A DNA stretch of 64,000 bases from Acinetobacter proteolyticus (GTDB taxonomy: Bacteria > Pseudomonadota > Gammaproteobacteria > Pseudomonadales > Moraxellaceae), in contig NZ_KB849179.1 in the NCBI RefSeq assembly GCF_000367945.1, positions 478,679 through 542,678 of the forward strand, written 5' to 3'. The first letter of the stretch is position 1. Each line of letters begins with the position of its first letter. Both the position numbers and the translations under genes were made by a program. The notes beneath the pieces are model-generated. The model was given only the letters and a program-made list of their open reading frames with translations. It searched no databases and was not told where the DNA came from. Shown one piece after another: positions 46,230 to 55,835 of this stretch.

Positions 46230-47091
46230 TTTTTTTCTCCTATAAAAGGTATCTCAATGATTAATAGAATACTGAAATAGCTTAAATATTTATTAAATCA
46301 AAATTAATTGAATATTAAATAGAACGCTATGTGTATTCATTAATGTATTTTTCACTATTTTCTGCGAATCACTTTCTGTTTATCAGTTTGTGCCGAGAAT
46401 AATTTTAAAAATTCAGATCTGAAATTTTTAATTACTCTTTTACTCACTTTTAGATTTCCATTTCATTAATAAATGAAAAATACTCTAATTTTATAGTGCA
46501 AATAATAAGCTTTAGTCAACCAACTGTTACACTTTGATGAGACTTTTTTGTATATTTGATGACATGCTTTTAGATGGCTTCTTTTTTGTCTTTATTTATT
46601 TTTTTTATTTAAATATATCAATGGTTAAAATTTAATTTATTCTTTACTTTAATCTTCTCAAAATTGGTTTTTTTGATTCAAAAGTGACAAATGTGACATT
46701 TTTTGCAGCAGTAAAATATGGGAGGTGTCAAAAGTGATCATAATGGAAGAAGATTTGTCATTTTTTACCTATATAAGCTACGTATAAAAATACATGTTTA
46801 TTTAATTCTTTCATTAGAATGACTGCCTAATCAATATATATACATTCAAAATTAGGTGCTGTAGGGTTTGAGGTTTGAAAAAATTAGGGTAATCATTGAT
46901 TTATGATTAAGCTTTTACTAAGATTAGGATATAAAGAAAGCACTTTTTAATTAGTTATCAGTTAATATAAGCTTATACTAGGTCTTAAAAATAGATTAAC
47001 CAAATATCGGATTTTATGTATTGTTTCAGACATTTAGGTGGAGATAAATTACTATCTAAACTCTTAAAACTAAATAAAAATAGGTATTTGA
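46230..47091. other. Long AT-rich stretch without a supported gene
   Basis: About 860 bp with no credible coding frame; the only longer frame (from 47016) overlaps the signal peptide of the next gene in another frame and looks like chance. Near-homopolymeric T runs occur around 46590-46620. I see no RNA gene or transposon end. Confidence 0.45.
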
Positions 47092-47748
47092 ATGAAAACA
47101 ATATTGCTTGGGGCAATAGGAGTCGCTACATGTTTCACGACAATACATGCATGGGCAGATACACCACTACAACTGAATTATGGGGCACCTCAAGCTCTAG
47201 GTGAACCGACGTCAGTACAGCAGACTGAGCAGCACTATCGCAGCGAAAGCAGGAGCGGTATTCAAACTTCTATATTCGCTGAATACTATGGTTCAAGGTT
47301 AAAGTCTGATGAAGTTGATGGACATGAAAACCTTAACGGTTTGGGTACAGGAGTCACCTTTACGGCTTTAGATACACTTAGTTCAACATTTGGCCTGAAT
47401 TATCAAAAAAATGCGGATTGGAAAAGTACTGAGATTAATGTGAAAGGAGGCTACACCTTTTACGGTCATAACAATAGCTATGCTAATGCGAGTATTGGTG
47501 TGGGATATGCGTGGCTGAAAGCTGATGACTATGATGTCAAATTACGTTATGTCACATTACCGATAGAGTTTGAATTAGGACACTATATTCAATCTAATCT
47601 CGCAATTTATGCTGGACTAGGCTACAAATGGCTTTATATTGAAAATTACAAAGATGTTTGTACCAGTTATTTCTGTGATAGCACAGTGGCTGATGTACTA
47701 GATATGGATGGAATGACCTATAAAGTGGGGATGCGCTATCTGTTCTGA
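47092..47748 (+). CDS. Outer-membrane beta-barrel-like protein, 218 aa
   Basis: A signal peptide (ILLGAIGVATCFTTIHAWA) precedes a mature protein rich in alternating aromatic and small residues, ending in MRYLF. A C-terminal Phe is the usual signal for outer-membrane barrel insertion. Strand-like stretches such as STFGLNYQKN, INVKGGYTFYG and ASIGVGYAWLKA fit an eight-strand OmpA/OmpX-size barrel. Two Cys (CTSYFC) probably close a loop. Function unknown. Confidence 0.8.
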   Translation: MKTILLGAIGVATCFTTIHAWADTPLQLNYGAPQALGEPTSVQQTEQHYRSESRSGIQTSIFAEYYGSRLKSDEVDGHENLNGLGTGVTFTALDTLSSTFGLNYQKNADWKSTEINVKGGYTFYGHNNSYANASIGVGYAWLKADDYDVKLRYVTLPIEFELGHYIQSNLAIYAGLGYKWLYIENYKDVCTSYFCDSTVADVLDMDGMTYKVGMRYLF

Positions 47749-47932
47749 TGAAGATATGAATGCTTGACTCCTGAGGCTTATCTATGGATAGGCCATTTTG
47801 TTGATTGAAAATATGCATTTACATAAAGTAGATATAACTGATGGTGTTTTGATCAGCACTTACGCTTGCAAACAGTTAAAAAATGGTGATCAATTAAGAT
47901 AAAAGCTCAATGATTAATTAGAGCATTTTCAA

Positions 47933-49804
47933 ATGATAAATACTTTTGAATATAAACAAAAAAATTTAAAAACATCTCCTGCAGTAAGCATCCAAACATC
48001 ATTGATTAATCGTTTTAGTCCAAAATACTGGCGTATTGACGGTCCACAAACCATGTCTTTTGCGATTAGCAATTATGCCAATGGTTTTGAAGCATCATTT
48101 CGCTCACGTACCACAACTGATCTTGCGGGGATTATTTGGGATTCATATGATGCGAAAGACCATAAATTTTTGGCCTATGAAACCAAATATGATTACAGCG
48201 GTGTGATTTGGGATTTTGATATTGAACTGTCTCCATCCATGCCGATGTTGAATAATCCCACCTTAACACCCACCTTGACCGTTCAATATCAGTCCAATGG
48301 TGTCGACCAAGTGGCCTATATTGTTCTGTTCAATTATGCCAATCAACCCGCTTCACGCTCGGCACATATTCATATTAATTGGAATACGGTTAAAGCTGGT
48401 TTTGCTGCAACAGATGCCTTTCCTATCACCAATATTCAGCGAATTTCATTTTCAGGATTTACTACCAGTTACAATGGGCATTCTACTCAGCCCTTAGTTC
48501 AAGCCGAAGATGGCTATATTCGTGTTACCAACTCGGTGACCACAGGACCAAATGCCAAACTTAAGCTAAAAAAAGTGTCTGTTCCTCAACATAATTATGG
48601 CCTATGTACCAGTTATGATGACCATTATGACCTCAATCCACAGCGCTTGGTCGATAATTTGCAGGCTTTGGGCTATCAAGGTTTGATTAATCATTATTGT
48701 GGTATGTCTAAGTATCCTGAAATGTCTTGGGACAGTAGTATTAATAAATGGCAAATTCCAGATACGTTGGTGACCAATCAATCTGTTGTAAATCCATGTA
48801 CACGTAAATGGCATGAGCGTTTTGCTCAAGCCTTGCAAAATGCTGGGATGCAGCCTGTATTTGGTGTCAGTTTTGAAATGTACTCATTGGGCGCAAATGA
48901 ATTCTGGGCACAGCGGGATTGGAATAGTAATTTAGGCCGCACGGGGTATGAACCGCCAAGTTATTTCTTTAGCCCTTGTGATCAAAATGCACTTGCTTAT
49001 CTACATAAAGCGTTTATTGAGTTTGCTGATACGATGGCTGTAGGTGGCTGTGCTGTAAATATGCAAATTGGTGAACCTTGGTGGTGGTATAACCAGGGTA
49101 CGGATTTACCATGTGTCTATGATTATCCAACTAAGCTGGCATTTAATGCAGATACTGGATTGTATGCACCAGACTTGGGAACGATCTATGATGCAGTAAA
49201 TAAAACTGGCACGCCGTATGATGAATTTAAAGCTTGGTTAAAAAACAAATTAGGGCAAACCTGCCAAGACATTCGAACCGTGATTAAAGCCAAATACCCA
49301 AATGCTAAAGTTTGTCCGTTGATTTTTTTTCCAACCATTCGAACACCGATTGAAACATTGGCAACCGATATTAACTTTCCAAGTGAGCATTATGCTTACC
49401 CCAATTTTGATTATTTGATGACAGAGGCCTATGACTGGATATTAGAGGCACGATTAGGTTTGGCACACCAAGCTGTTGCGGAAATTCCAAGCCAGGATCT
49501 GAACTATCCAGCGGATAAAGTTGCTTATTTAGCTGGATTTGTTCCTGATTCTTCGATTGCTCATCTTTATGGCTTTGATAAGAACAAGCCATATCGAACT
49601 CCAATTTGGCAACGTGTGTTTGGAGATATGCAGAATAATAATCCTTTGGGACTGATGAAGCAGTTGATCTGGGCTTATCCGCAAATCATGCAAGATTCTG
49701 TAACGATTGATATTGCTCAAGCACCGAATGGTTTCTTTATCGAAAATACACTCTATACCCCTGTGAGTGATGATACGCCGTATCCACCTGAGATCTATTT
49801 GTAA
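47933..49804 (+). CDS. TIM-barrel, glycosidase-like protein (possibly phage-tail related), 623 aa
   Basis: Residues 1-200 are beta-rich (jelly-roll-like). Residues 215-560 look like a TIM barrel with Glu in NMQIGEPWWWY and LMTEAYDW, placed like the acid/base and nucleophile of clan-A glycosidases. There is no signal peptide. Similar proteins are, as I recall, annotated as non-contractile tail sheath or tail proteins in Acinetobacter prophages, which would make it a solitary phage remnant. I cannot decide between a carbohydrate enzyme and a tail protein. No other phage gene lies beside it. Confidence 0.7.
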   Translation: MINTFEYKQKNLKTSPAVSIQTSLINRFSPKYWRIDGPQTMSFAISNYANGFEASFRSRTTTDLAGIIWDSYDAKDHKFLAYETKYDYSGVIWDFDIELSPSMPMLNNPTLTPTLTVQYQSNGVDQVAYIVLFNYANQPASRSAHIHINWNTVKAGFAATDAFPITNIQRISFSGFTTSYNGHSTQPLVQAEDGYIRVTNSVTTGPNAKLKLKKVSVPQHNYGLCTSYDDHYDLNPQRLVDNLQALGYQGLINHYCGMSKYPEMSWDSSINKWQIPDTLVTNQSVVNPCTRKWHERFAQALQNAGMQPVFGVSFEMYSLGANEFWAQRDWNSNLGRTGYEPPSYFFSPCDQNALAYLHKAFIEFADTMAVGGCAVNMQIGEPWWWYNQGTDLPCVYDYPTKLAFNADTGLYAPDLGTIYDAVNKTGTPYDEFKAWLKNKLGQTCQDIRTVIKAKYPNAKVCPLIFFPTIRTPIETLATDINFPSEHYAYPNFDYLMTEAYDWILEARLGLAHQAVAEIPSQDLNYPADKVAYLAGFVPDSSIAHLYGFDKNKPYRTPIWQRVFGDMQNNNPLGLMKQLIWAYPQIMQDSVTIDIAQAPNGFFIENTLYTPVSDDTPYPPEIYL

Positions 49805-49822
49805 TAATGAATGCTTAATTGG

Positions 49823-49853
49823 AAGGGCTTTGTGATTCAAAGCCTTTCTTTTT
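49823..49853 (+). terminator. Terminator of the TIM-barrel protein gene
   Basis: AAGGGCTTTG and CAAAGCCTTT pair (one wobble) around five bases, then a T-rich run. Confidence 0.8.
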
Positions 49854-50043
49854 AGTCTTTCAGGTCAAACAAGGATGAACCATGCTTAACAGATCGATTC
49901 AAATGCGCAAGTAATTAAATAGCGTTAACTTGCTTTGCAGTTCGTAAAGAAACACAAAAAATTGAAAAGGAAATCTTCATTTATTAAAGTGAAAAGTAAG
50001 CTACACTTTAGCTTAGTTACTTCTTAGAATTTAAATGACTTAT

Positions 50044-50376
50044 ATGAAAACCAGAATTCTATATCTCAGTTTAATCTCCATCTTATTTGTAGGTTGTAAT
50101 AAGCAACCAGAAGTGAAAAGTGAACAAGCTCAAGAAAGCTTTGAAGTTGTAGATAATAAGATTTCCGAATATATGGATATTTTGGATAATCCAGATACCC
50201 CAAAAGACGAGCAAACACGTGTTCTTTGTAAGGATTATCCAAAATTATATGAATCGAAATATATTCCTGCATTATTAAAATTAGCACCCAAAGACTATAC
50301 ACAGCAGAAGTTGATGGCTGATCTAAAAGTCTCGACTGATTACTATGCTGAAAAGTTGGATATCACCTGTAAATAA
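50044..50376 (+). CDS. Small lipoprotein, 110 aa
   Basis: The signal peptide ends in the lipobox LFVGC, so Cys is the lipidated residue and the mature protein is anchored in the periplasm. The rest is acidic and helical with two more Cys (LCKDY and the final TCK). The start is the ATG at 50044; an upstream in-frame ATG at 50035 adds three residues. No family recognised. A terminator follows. Confidence 0.7.
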   Translation: MKTRILYLSLISILFVGCNKQPEVKSEQAQESFEVVDNKISEYMDILDNPDTPKDEQTRVLCKDYPKLYESKYIPALLKLAPKDYTQQKLMADLKVSTDYYAEKLDITCK

Positions 50377-50384
50377 GTATCTCT

Positions 50385-50408
50385 AGAGAGGAGATTTCCT
50401 CTCTTTTA
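50385..50408 (+). terminator. Terminator of the 110-aa lipoprotein gene
   Basis: AGAGAGGA and TCCTCTCT are perfect arms around four bases, followed by TTTT. Confidence 0.8.
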
Positions 50409-50496
50409 TTGTTTTAAATAAGAATTAATATCACTTCTTGTTGGATAGCTGTTCTAAGATTCGCAGCTTATAAATTTATCGCTTAACAATAAAAGC

Positions 50497-50921
50497 ATGA
50501 AGAAATTTTTTTTGATGGCATCACTTTTGATATCTTGCAGGTCTATTTTCGCTATTGAATCTGATTTTCAACAATCGATTTATTTAGAGGCAGAAAATAC
50601 TCGTTATAGTCCGAATCAGAATACTTTTTCGGCTGCTAATATTCAAATTAGTCAAGGCACGATTGACATTCAAGCTGCAAAAGCGGTGAGTACATTGAGA
50701 AACGGTCAACCTCATCAAATTACGCTTACGGGAAGCCCCGTCAAGTTTCAACAGAAAGTGAGTGAAGCAAAACAGATGGTTCCAGTATTTCAGCCGAAAC
50801 ACTCAGATATAATTTAACAGTTGGTGATATAGAGGCTCAAGGTGTACCAAACAAGCGTGTCCAAATGATTATCCCGCCACAGAAGAATGCACAGATGAAG
50901 CCGCTCATCAGGAGTCAGTAG
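50497..50921 (+). pseudogene. Frameshifted LptA/OstA-like periplasmic protein gene
   Basis: A signal peptide and OstA-like strands (IYLEAENTRYSPNQNTFSAA, AKAVSTLRNGQPHQITLTGS, PVKFQQKVSEA) run in one frame until about 50770. Then the matching continuation ISAETLRYNLTVGDIEAQG ... NKRVQMIIPPQ appears in the frame one base earlier and ends with TAG at 50919-50921. The joined protein of about 141 aa looks like a second, short LptA-type LPS-transport protein. The shift lies at GCAAAAC, so a missing base in an A run (real or assembly error) explains it. lptB and lptC are not adjacent. Confidence 0.65.
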
Positions 50922-51081
50922 GCGAGTCTAAGAGCTTCTATTGGCTTATTTACAGCATGAAATCGTTATTCTTGTATTTACGCGCCAAAATCTGTCGTTT
51001 AGTTGAGTTTATGGGCTTGAAAAACTGGAAATAGAACATATTATAATTTTTTTCTTATTCTGATATCACAGGCGGAATACG

Positions 51082-51363
51082 GTGAACGAAGAAGTTTTGT
51101 TACCTGCATCACGAGCGACTGCAATTTCTAATGCAAATGTTAAAAAGTTAACAGTAGATAAAATTCTCTCAAAAATTTCCAGTACGATTAAATTAAGAGC
51201 CAGTGATGGCGATCGAGACGCTTTACAACAATTTTCAAAACATGAAGTCAGTAGCGAAGACGCAGATATTGTTGTGACTGAATTAAAGGAAGCTGGTTAC
51301 AGAGTTTTCTTAAATCCTAATTTTACCAATACCAATATTCAGTTTCAGCTAGAGTGGGACTGA
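51082..51363 (+). CDS. Hypothetical protein, 93 aa
   Basis: A soluble protein with GTG start at 51082 and a GGCGGA site upstream. The N-terminal half is helical (KLTVDKILSKISSTIKLRAS). The C-terminal half (ADIVVTELKEAGYRVFLNP) looks like an alpha/beta unit seen in small phage or plasmid proteins. No family recognised. A clear terminator follows. Confidence 0.6.
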   Translation: MNEEVLLPASRATAISNANVKKLTVDKILSKISSTIKLRASDGDRDALQQFSKHEVSSEDADIVVTELKEAGYRVFLNPNFTNTNIQFQLEWD

Positions 51364-51378
51364 GATTTTAAAGATCAT

Positions 51379-51411
51379 AAAAAAGCTCCAAATTTGTTTG
51401 GGGCTTTTTTT
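51379..51411 (+). terminator. Terminator of the 93-aa gene
   Basis: AGCTCCAAA and TTTGGGGCT pair (one wobble) around four bases, with T7 after. Confidence 0.85.
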
Positions 51412-51553
51412 ATATGGTAACCAAACTGTTTGTTACTGCATTGAATCAAGCTTAAAGCTTTTTATAGGTACATTTTCAGCAGATAAATCAGAATCCTTTC
51501 CTTAAATGTTTAATAAAAATGCCTATAATGTAAAAAAGCATGATAGAGCACAA

Positions 51554-51808
51554 ATGAGTTTAAGAGGATGGCTACTGATTCTGTCGGGACTAACATTGGC
51601 CTTAGTTGCTTATTTATATTGGAACTATACGCAAACTGGTGGTTATAACAAAAATAGTGATGGTTATTATGGCTATTCCTTCCCAATGGATAATGGTTTA
51701 AAAAACGCGGCTGATTGTGAATTGGCAAATACAGAGAATCCAGATGAGTCACCTGTATCACAGGAGTGGATGGAAGGGTGCAGGAAGTACTTTGAGATCA
51801 ATCAATAA
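51554..51808 (+). CDS. Small membrane-anchored protein, 84 aa
   Basis: A single N-terminal membrane anchor (WLLILSGLTLALVAYLYW) is followed by a polar domain of about 60 residues with two Cys (ADCELAN and EGCRKYF) that should lie in the periplasm and may pair. The ATG at 51554 has AGAG upstream; an ATG at 51506 in the same frame would add 16 residues. It converges on the MscS gene. Function unknown. Confidence 0.6.
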   Translation: MSLRGWLLILSGLTLALVAYLYWNYTQTGGYNKNSDGYYGYSFPMDNGLKNAADCELANTENPDESPVSQEWMEGCRKYFEINQ

Positions 51809-51832
51809 AAAAGCACCTGACGGTGCTTTTTT
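51807..51832. terminator. Bidirectional terminator before mscS-type gene
   Basis: AAGCACC and GGTGCTT pair around TGAC, flanked by A6 and T6. Confidence 0.9.
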
Positions 51833-51843
51833 ATTGAGCTAGA

Positions 51844-53085
51844 TTAGGCTTTATCGGTTTGTTCAGTAGAAAGTACCTGAAAATCGTGACCAGATGGTGC
51901 TTGATAAATTCTCAAGCCAAATTCAGGAATAATGGCAATCAAGTGATCAAATATATCAGATTGAATTGCTTCATACGAAGCCCATGCAATGGTATTGGTA
52001 AACGCATAGATTTCTAATGGTAAGCCTTCACTGGTTGGTTGCATTTGACGCACTAAAATCGTTTGATTTTGGGCAATACCTTGATGTTGGCGCAAGTAGA
52101 ACTCTACATACGCTCGGAACGTCCCAAGATTGGTTAAACGACGTTGGTTATATTTAGATTGGTTGCTGAGGTGATTATTAAACTCTTCAATCTCCGATTT
52201 TTTAGCATCCAGATATTGATCTAATAGCAAGAAGTCTTTCAGTTTTTGCTGCTCTTGGTCACTCATGAAGTGAACACTGCTTTGATCTAAGAATAGTGAA
52301 CGCTTAATACGACGGCAGCCTGACTCACTCATCCCACGCCAGTTTCTAAAGGTATCCGTCACCAGTTTGTTGGTTGGAATGGTGGTGAAGGTCTTATCAA
52401 AGTTCTGTACGGTCACGGTATGTAATGACATATCAATGACATCGCCGTCAGCATTCAATGATGGCATTTCGATCCAGTCACCGATGCGAACCATATCATA
52501 AGAGGCGATCTGTACACTGGCCACCAATGAAAGAATGGTATTTTGAAACACCAACATCAATACCGCAGCCATTGCCCCGAAGCCTGCAAGTAGGGTGAAC
52601 ACATCTTTTTTTAAGAAGGTCCCTAAAATCATCAAGCCGCAAACCACAAACAAAATAAGCTTAACCAGCTGTAAATATCCTTTGATCGGCTTATTTCTTG
52701 ATTTAGGGTTACGTTGATAGATTAAGTTAAAGATATTTAGTGCTTCACTGACGGTGAGTGCTAGTGTCAGAAAGATGAAAGCCTGCGCACCCATTTGCAC
52801 AAAGCTAATGAATTTTTCTGGTAGATGCGGAATTGTGGTAATGCCATTCATGATGACAATTGCAGGCACGATATTGGCAAATCGTTGAGTTACACTATGT
52901 TGTGCAAAAATCGATTGATTTGGAGATTTAAATTTTGTAATTAAATGGCGAATACCACGGACGATAATTCTTTTCGCAATAAAGTTTGCGAGTGCAGCAA
53001 ACAAAATCAAAATTATTAATGCAATCGCTGTTTCTAGCCATGGGTAATGGCTTAACTCACTACGCAAATACTTTAAATAATCCAA
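51844..53085 (-). CDS. MscS family mechanosensitive channel (YbdG-like)
   Basis: A 413-aa inner-membrane protein with about five N-terminal membrane segments, the pore-lining TM3 region (GFGAMAAVLMLVFQNTILSL) and the beta domain (VRIGDWIEMPSLNADGDVIDM). A C-terminal extension fits the YbdG subgroup, which protects against mild osmotic down-shift. The start is uncertain: TTG 53085 has AAGGTG eight bases upstream, while TTG 53091 is too close to it. It is a single-gene unit. Confidence 0.9.
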   Translation of the reverse strand: MDYLKYLRSELSHYPWLETAIALIILILFAALANFIAKRIIVRGIRHLITKFKSPNQSIFAQHSVTQRFANIVPAIVIMNGITTIPHLPEKFISFVQMGAQAFIFLTLALTVSEALNIFNLIYQRNPKSRNKPIKGYLQLVKLILFVVCGLMILGTFLKKDVFTLLAGFGAMAAVLMLVFQNTILSLVASVQIASYDMVRIGDWIEMPSLNADGDVIDMSLHTVTVQNFDKTFTTIPTNKLVTDTFRNWRGMSESGCRRIKRSLFLDQSSVHFMSDQEQQKLKDFLLLDQYLDAKKSEIEEFNNHLSNQSKYNQRRLTNLGTFRAYVEFYLRQHQGIAQNQTILVRQMQPTSEGLPLEIYAFTNTIAWASYEAIQSDIFDHLIAIIPEFGLRIYQAPSGHDFQVLSTEQTDKA

Positions 53086-53205
53086 ACCCAAAACACCTTA
53101 TAAATTCTTTGAACAGGAATTGTAAGGTGTAATGGTGCTTTATCTTAACTTGATCACAGTTTATATACGATTTGTAAAGGCGTTTTTACATAACTGTTGG
53201 GTGAC

Positions 53206-53745
53206 TTACCACATCAGATCATCAGGAATCACATATGCTGCATATGGATCTTCCTCATCGGTAGTTTGATCATTTTTCTCAGTATTGTTATTTACCAAGA
53301 TAAAACCTTGCATTTTTTGATCAATTTTTTCTGCTAAAGCTTTAGGTAAGTAAGCATAGCTGTCTTGATCTTTGGCAATGACAAGTGAACCTGAAACCAG
53401 AGCATTATAAATTTGTTGTGAAAGATAGACTTTCTTGATCTTAGCTTCATCAATAAATTGATAGCTTACATCACCTTCAGTTTGTTTAATTTTATGATGT
53501 TTGATCATTTGGATGATCGAGGCTTTTAATGCTTTTTCTTCCAATATGGCTTGCTTTTCCTGATTCAAGGCTTGGTCTTTGGCTAATTTTTCTTGTTTGG
53601 CGCGGTCGATTTCAGCTTTTAAAGCAGCATCATCATTTTGTCCAGTACGTTGCCCATGTTGAGCTTGTTTGGTTAATTTTTTAGCTTTCTTATTATCAAC
53701 TAAACCCGCTTTTAACAATTGAGCTTGCAATGCATTTTTAACCAT
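53206..53745 (-). CDS. DUF2058 protein (YaiL-like)
   Basis: A 179-aa basic, highly charged protein; residues 1-85 are a Lys/Gln-rich coiled coil starting NALQAQLLKAGLVDNKKAKK, the family signature. The C-terminal half ends with YAAYVIPDDLMW. Family members have been described as nucleoprotein- or polynucleotide-associated in E. coli, but the role is unclear. It is the last gene of a three-gene unit with the DUF1275 gene and sstT, three bases after the DUF1275 stop. Confidence 0.88.
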   Translation of the reverse strand: MVKNALQAQLLKAGLVDNKKAKKLTKQAQHGQRTGQNDDAALKAEIDRAKQEKLAKDQALNQEKQAILEEKALKASIIQMIKHHKIKQTEGDVSYQFIDEAKIKKVYLSQQIYNALVSGSLVIAKDQDSYAYLPKALAEKIDQKMQGFILVNNNTEKNDQTTDEEDPYAAYVIPDDLMW

Positions 53746-53748
53746 AAT

Positions 53749-54429
53749 TCAATCCAAATTTGAGTTTGATGAAGAACGAAAATAGAAAATCCAGTAGGCC
53801 AGACTCATGATTAAACTTAACGCTGCTGGAATAAGAAAGGTTTGTAAATTTAAATAAGGATAAAGCAGACTTGCAATCAGTCCACCACATAAAAAACCCA
53901 TAAAGATGAGGAGGTGCAGAAAAATACGACGTTTTTCTACGTTTAAACCACGTGCTTTATAACCTAACGCTAAGCCAATATCGGTCAGGACGCCTGATAA
54001 GTGTGTGGTACGGATAATTGCACCTTTATAGTGGCTCACCATCGCATTCTGTACCCCCATGGCAACACAGGCCCATAAGAGGCCATAACGTGGGAAATAG
54101 GGGAGTAAGAGCCAAGTGAGAAGCAGAAAGATCGCAACTAAACTAAGCGGTAGGCCATAACGTCGACCAAATGCCACACGACCATTGCCAAGGATTAAAC
54201 CACTATAAAAAGAGCCAATCACAAAACAAAGGACAACCAGACTAAGGTAAATGAAATGTTCAGGCTGCCAGTCAAGCAAACTCATTGCTAACATACTGAC
54301 ATTACCTGTCATGTGTGACACGGACTGATGCAGGACGGTAAATAAGCCCAAAACGTTTACCATCCCTGCATTCAGTGCGAGGAAGAAAGCACCGAGTTGA
54401 ATCCAGTTAGGTAAACGTTGAAGTGGCAT
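53749..54429 (-). CDS. DUF1275 family membrane protein (YoaK-like)
   Basis: A 226-aa inner-membrane protein with six or so hydrophobic segments. The block GMVNVLGLFTVLHQSVSHMTGN near residues 21-42 and GVLTDIGLALG in the middle identify the DUF1275 family. Function is unknown; a small-molecule transport role is often assumed. It is the middle gene of an operon, six bases downstream of sstT. Confidence 0.88.
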   Translation of the reverse strand: MPLQRLPNWIQLGAFFLALNAGMVNVLGLFTVLHQSVSHMTGNVSMLAMSLLDWQPEHFIYLSLVVLCFVIGSFYSGLILGNGRVAFGRRYGLPLSLVAIFLLLTWLLLPYFPRYGLLWACVAMGVQNAMVSHYKGAIIRTTHLSGVLTDIGLALGYKARGLNVEKRRIFLHLLIFMGFLCGGLIASLLYPYLNLQTFLIPAALSLIMSLAYWIFYFRSSSNSNLD

Positions 54430-54435
54430 AGCAAC

Positions 54436-55638
54436 CTATGATCTTGGATGGTCTTTAAAATCAACAGCAGCAGTAAACAGGACATCAGTTGAAGAGTTTA
54501 AAGCAGTTTCTGTTGAATCTTGCAATACACTGATAATCATACCAATCGCAACAATTTGCATTGCAATTTCAGATGATATACCAAACAAACTACAAGCAAC
54601 AGGGATTAACAATAAAGATCCACCTGCAACACCAGATGCGCCACAAGCAGAAACTGTTGCAACCACAGATAAAATAATCATGGTGCTTAAATCAACAGGA
54701 ATACCAAGTGTATGTACAGCAGCGAGTGTTAGTACCGTAATTGTGACTGCTGCACCTGCCATGTTGATGGTTGCACCCAATGGAATCGAAACACTAGCGG
54801 TTGCTTCATTGACACCTAAACGCTGAGCCAAATCTAGGTTTACTGGAATATTGGCAGCGGAACTACGGGTAAAGAAGGCGGTGATGCCACTTTCTTTTAA
54901 GCAGGTAAATACTAATGGGTATGGGTTTGCCTTCATGGTTATCGCAACCAAAATTGGATTAATCACAAGTGCGACAAACAGCATTGTGCCGATTAATACA
55001 GCTAATAGATGGGCATAACTGGTTAGTGTTGCTAGACCTTCGCTTGCAAATGTCACGGCAACTAAACCAAAAATTCCCACAGGTGCAAAACCAATCACAG
55101 TATGAATAATTTTATTGACTGCACCAGCTACATCTGTCAAAACCTGTTTAGTTGTGTCTGAGCTATGACGTAAAGCTAGACCTAAACCAATTGCCCAAGC
55201 CAAGATACCAATAAAGTTGGCTTCACCGATCGCTTGTATCGGGTTTGCAATAAAACTTAAAAGTAAGTTCTTTAAAATCTCTGCAAGGCTACCTGGTGCT
55301 TGCAAGCCACTTTCTGCCGGTAAATGCAAAAATAATTGGCTTGGGAATAATACGCTGGCTGTTACTGCACTGAATGCTGCAAGTAGCATTCCAACAACAT
55401 ATAAAACCAGTACAGGTTTGATATTTGAGTTTTGACCAATCTGGAAATTTGCAATTGAGGATAAAACCAAAACAAAAACTAAAATCGGTGCAACAGACTT
55501 TAATGCTTTAATGAATAATTCACCCAATAAACTTAAGTAGGGTGTAAAGTTGGGAAAGAGCAAAGCGACGCCAATCCCTAAAAAAATAGCGATAATAATT
55601 TTGCTAACTAAGCTCAAGCGAGACAGTACATTAAACAT
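54436..55638 (-). CDS. sstT: Serine/threonine sodium symporter
   Basis: A 400-aa transporter of the dicarboxylate/amino acid:cation family with eight membrane segments and two hairpin loops. [21 protein letters not shown] and [19 protein letters not shown] are the substrate-binding blocks specific to SstT. Sodium-coupled uptake of serine and threonine is its known role. It is the first gene of a three-gene operon. Confidence 0.95.
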   Translation of the reverse strand: MFNVLSRLSLVSKIIIAIFLGIGVALLFPNFTPYLSLLGELFIKALKSVAPILVFVLVLSSIANFQIGQNSNIKPVLVLYVVGMLLAAFSAVTASVLFPSQLFLHLPAESGLQAPGSLAEILKNLLLSFIANPIQAIGEANFIGILAWAIGLGLALRHSSDTTKQVLTDVAGAVNKIIHTVIGFAPVGIFGLVAVTFASEGLATLTSYAHLLAVLIGTMLFVALVINPILVAITMKANPYPLVFTCLKESGITAFFTRSSAANIPVNLDLAQRLGVNEATASVSIPLGATINMAGAAVTITVLTLAAVHTLGIPVDLSTMIILSVVATVSACGASGVAGGSLLLIPVACSLFGISSEIAMQIVAIGMIISVLQDSTETALNSSTDVLFTAAVDFKDHPRS

Positions 55639-55835
55639 ATAAAGGCCTTATAAACCTATGCACGGTTTAAGGTTAAACAAGCGCGGTATTCTATACCTAA
55701 GAACCGTGAATAATAAAATTTTTTTTGCAATTCAATTACTTTAAAAATCCCGAAAAAATTAACACAATGTTTTTTAAAAAAAATTATGAAAACATGACAC
55801 ATCCTTTTGTATAAAAAAAATCCAATAAAATTTGC

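Noticed and set aside
46230..47091. Insertion-sequence remnant in the long AT-rich gap
   Set aside because: No terminal inverted repeats, target duplication or transposase fragment could be seen in any frame.
47016..47204. A 62-codon frame overlapping the outer-membrane protein gene
   Set aside because: It overlaps the signal peptide of the 47092 gene in another frame, and its product is low-complexity without a domain.
50957..51034. A 25-codon frame after the broken LptA-like gene
   Set aside because: It is too short, lacks a ribosome-binding site and has no terminator. It may be decay from the same lesion.
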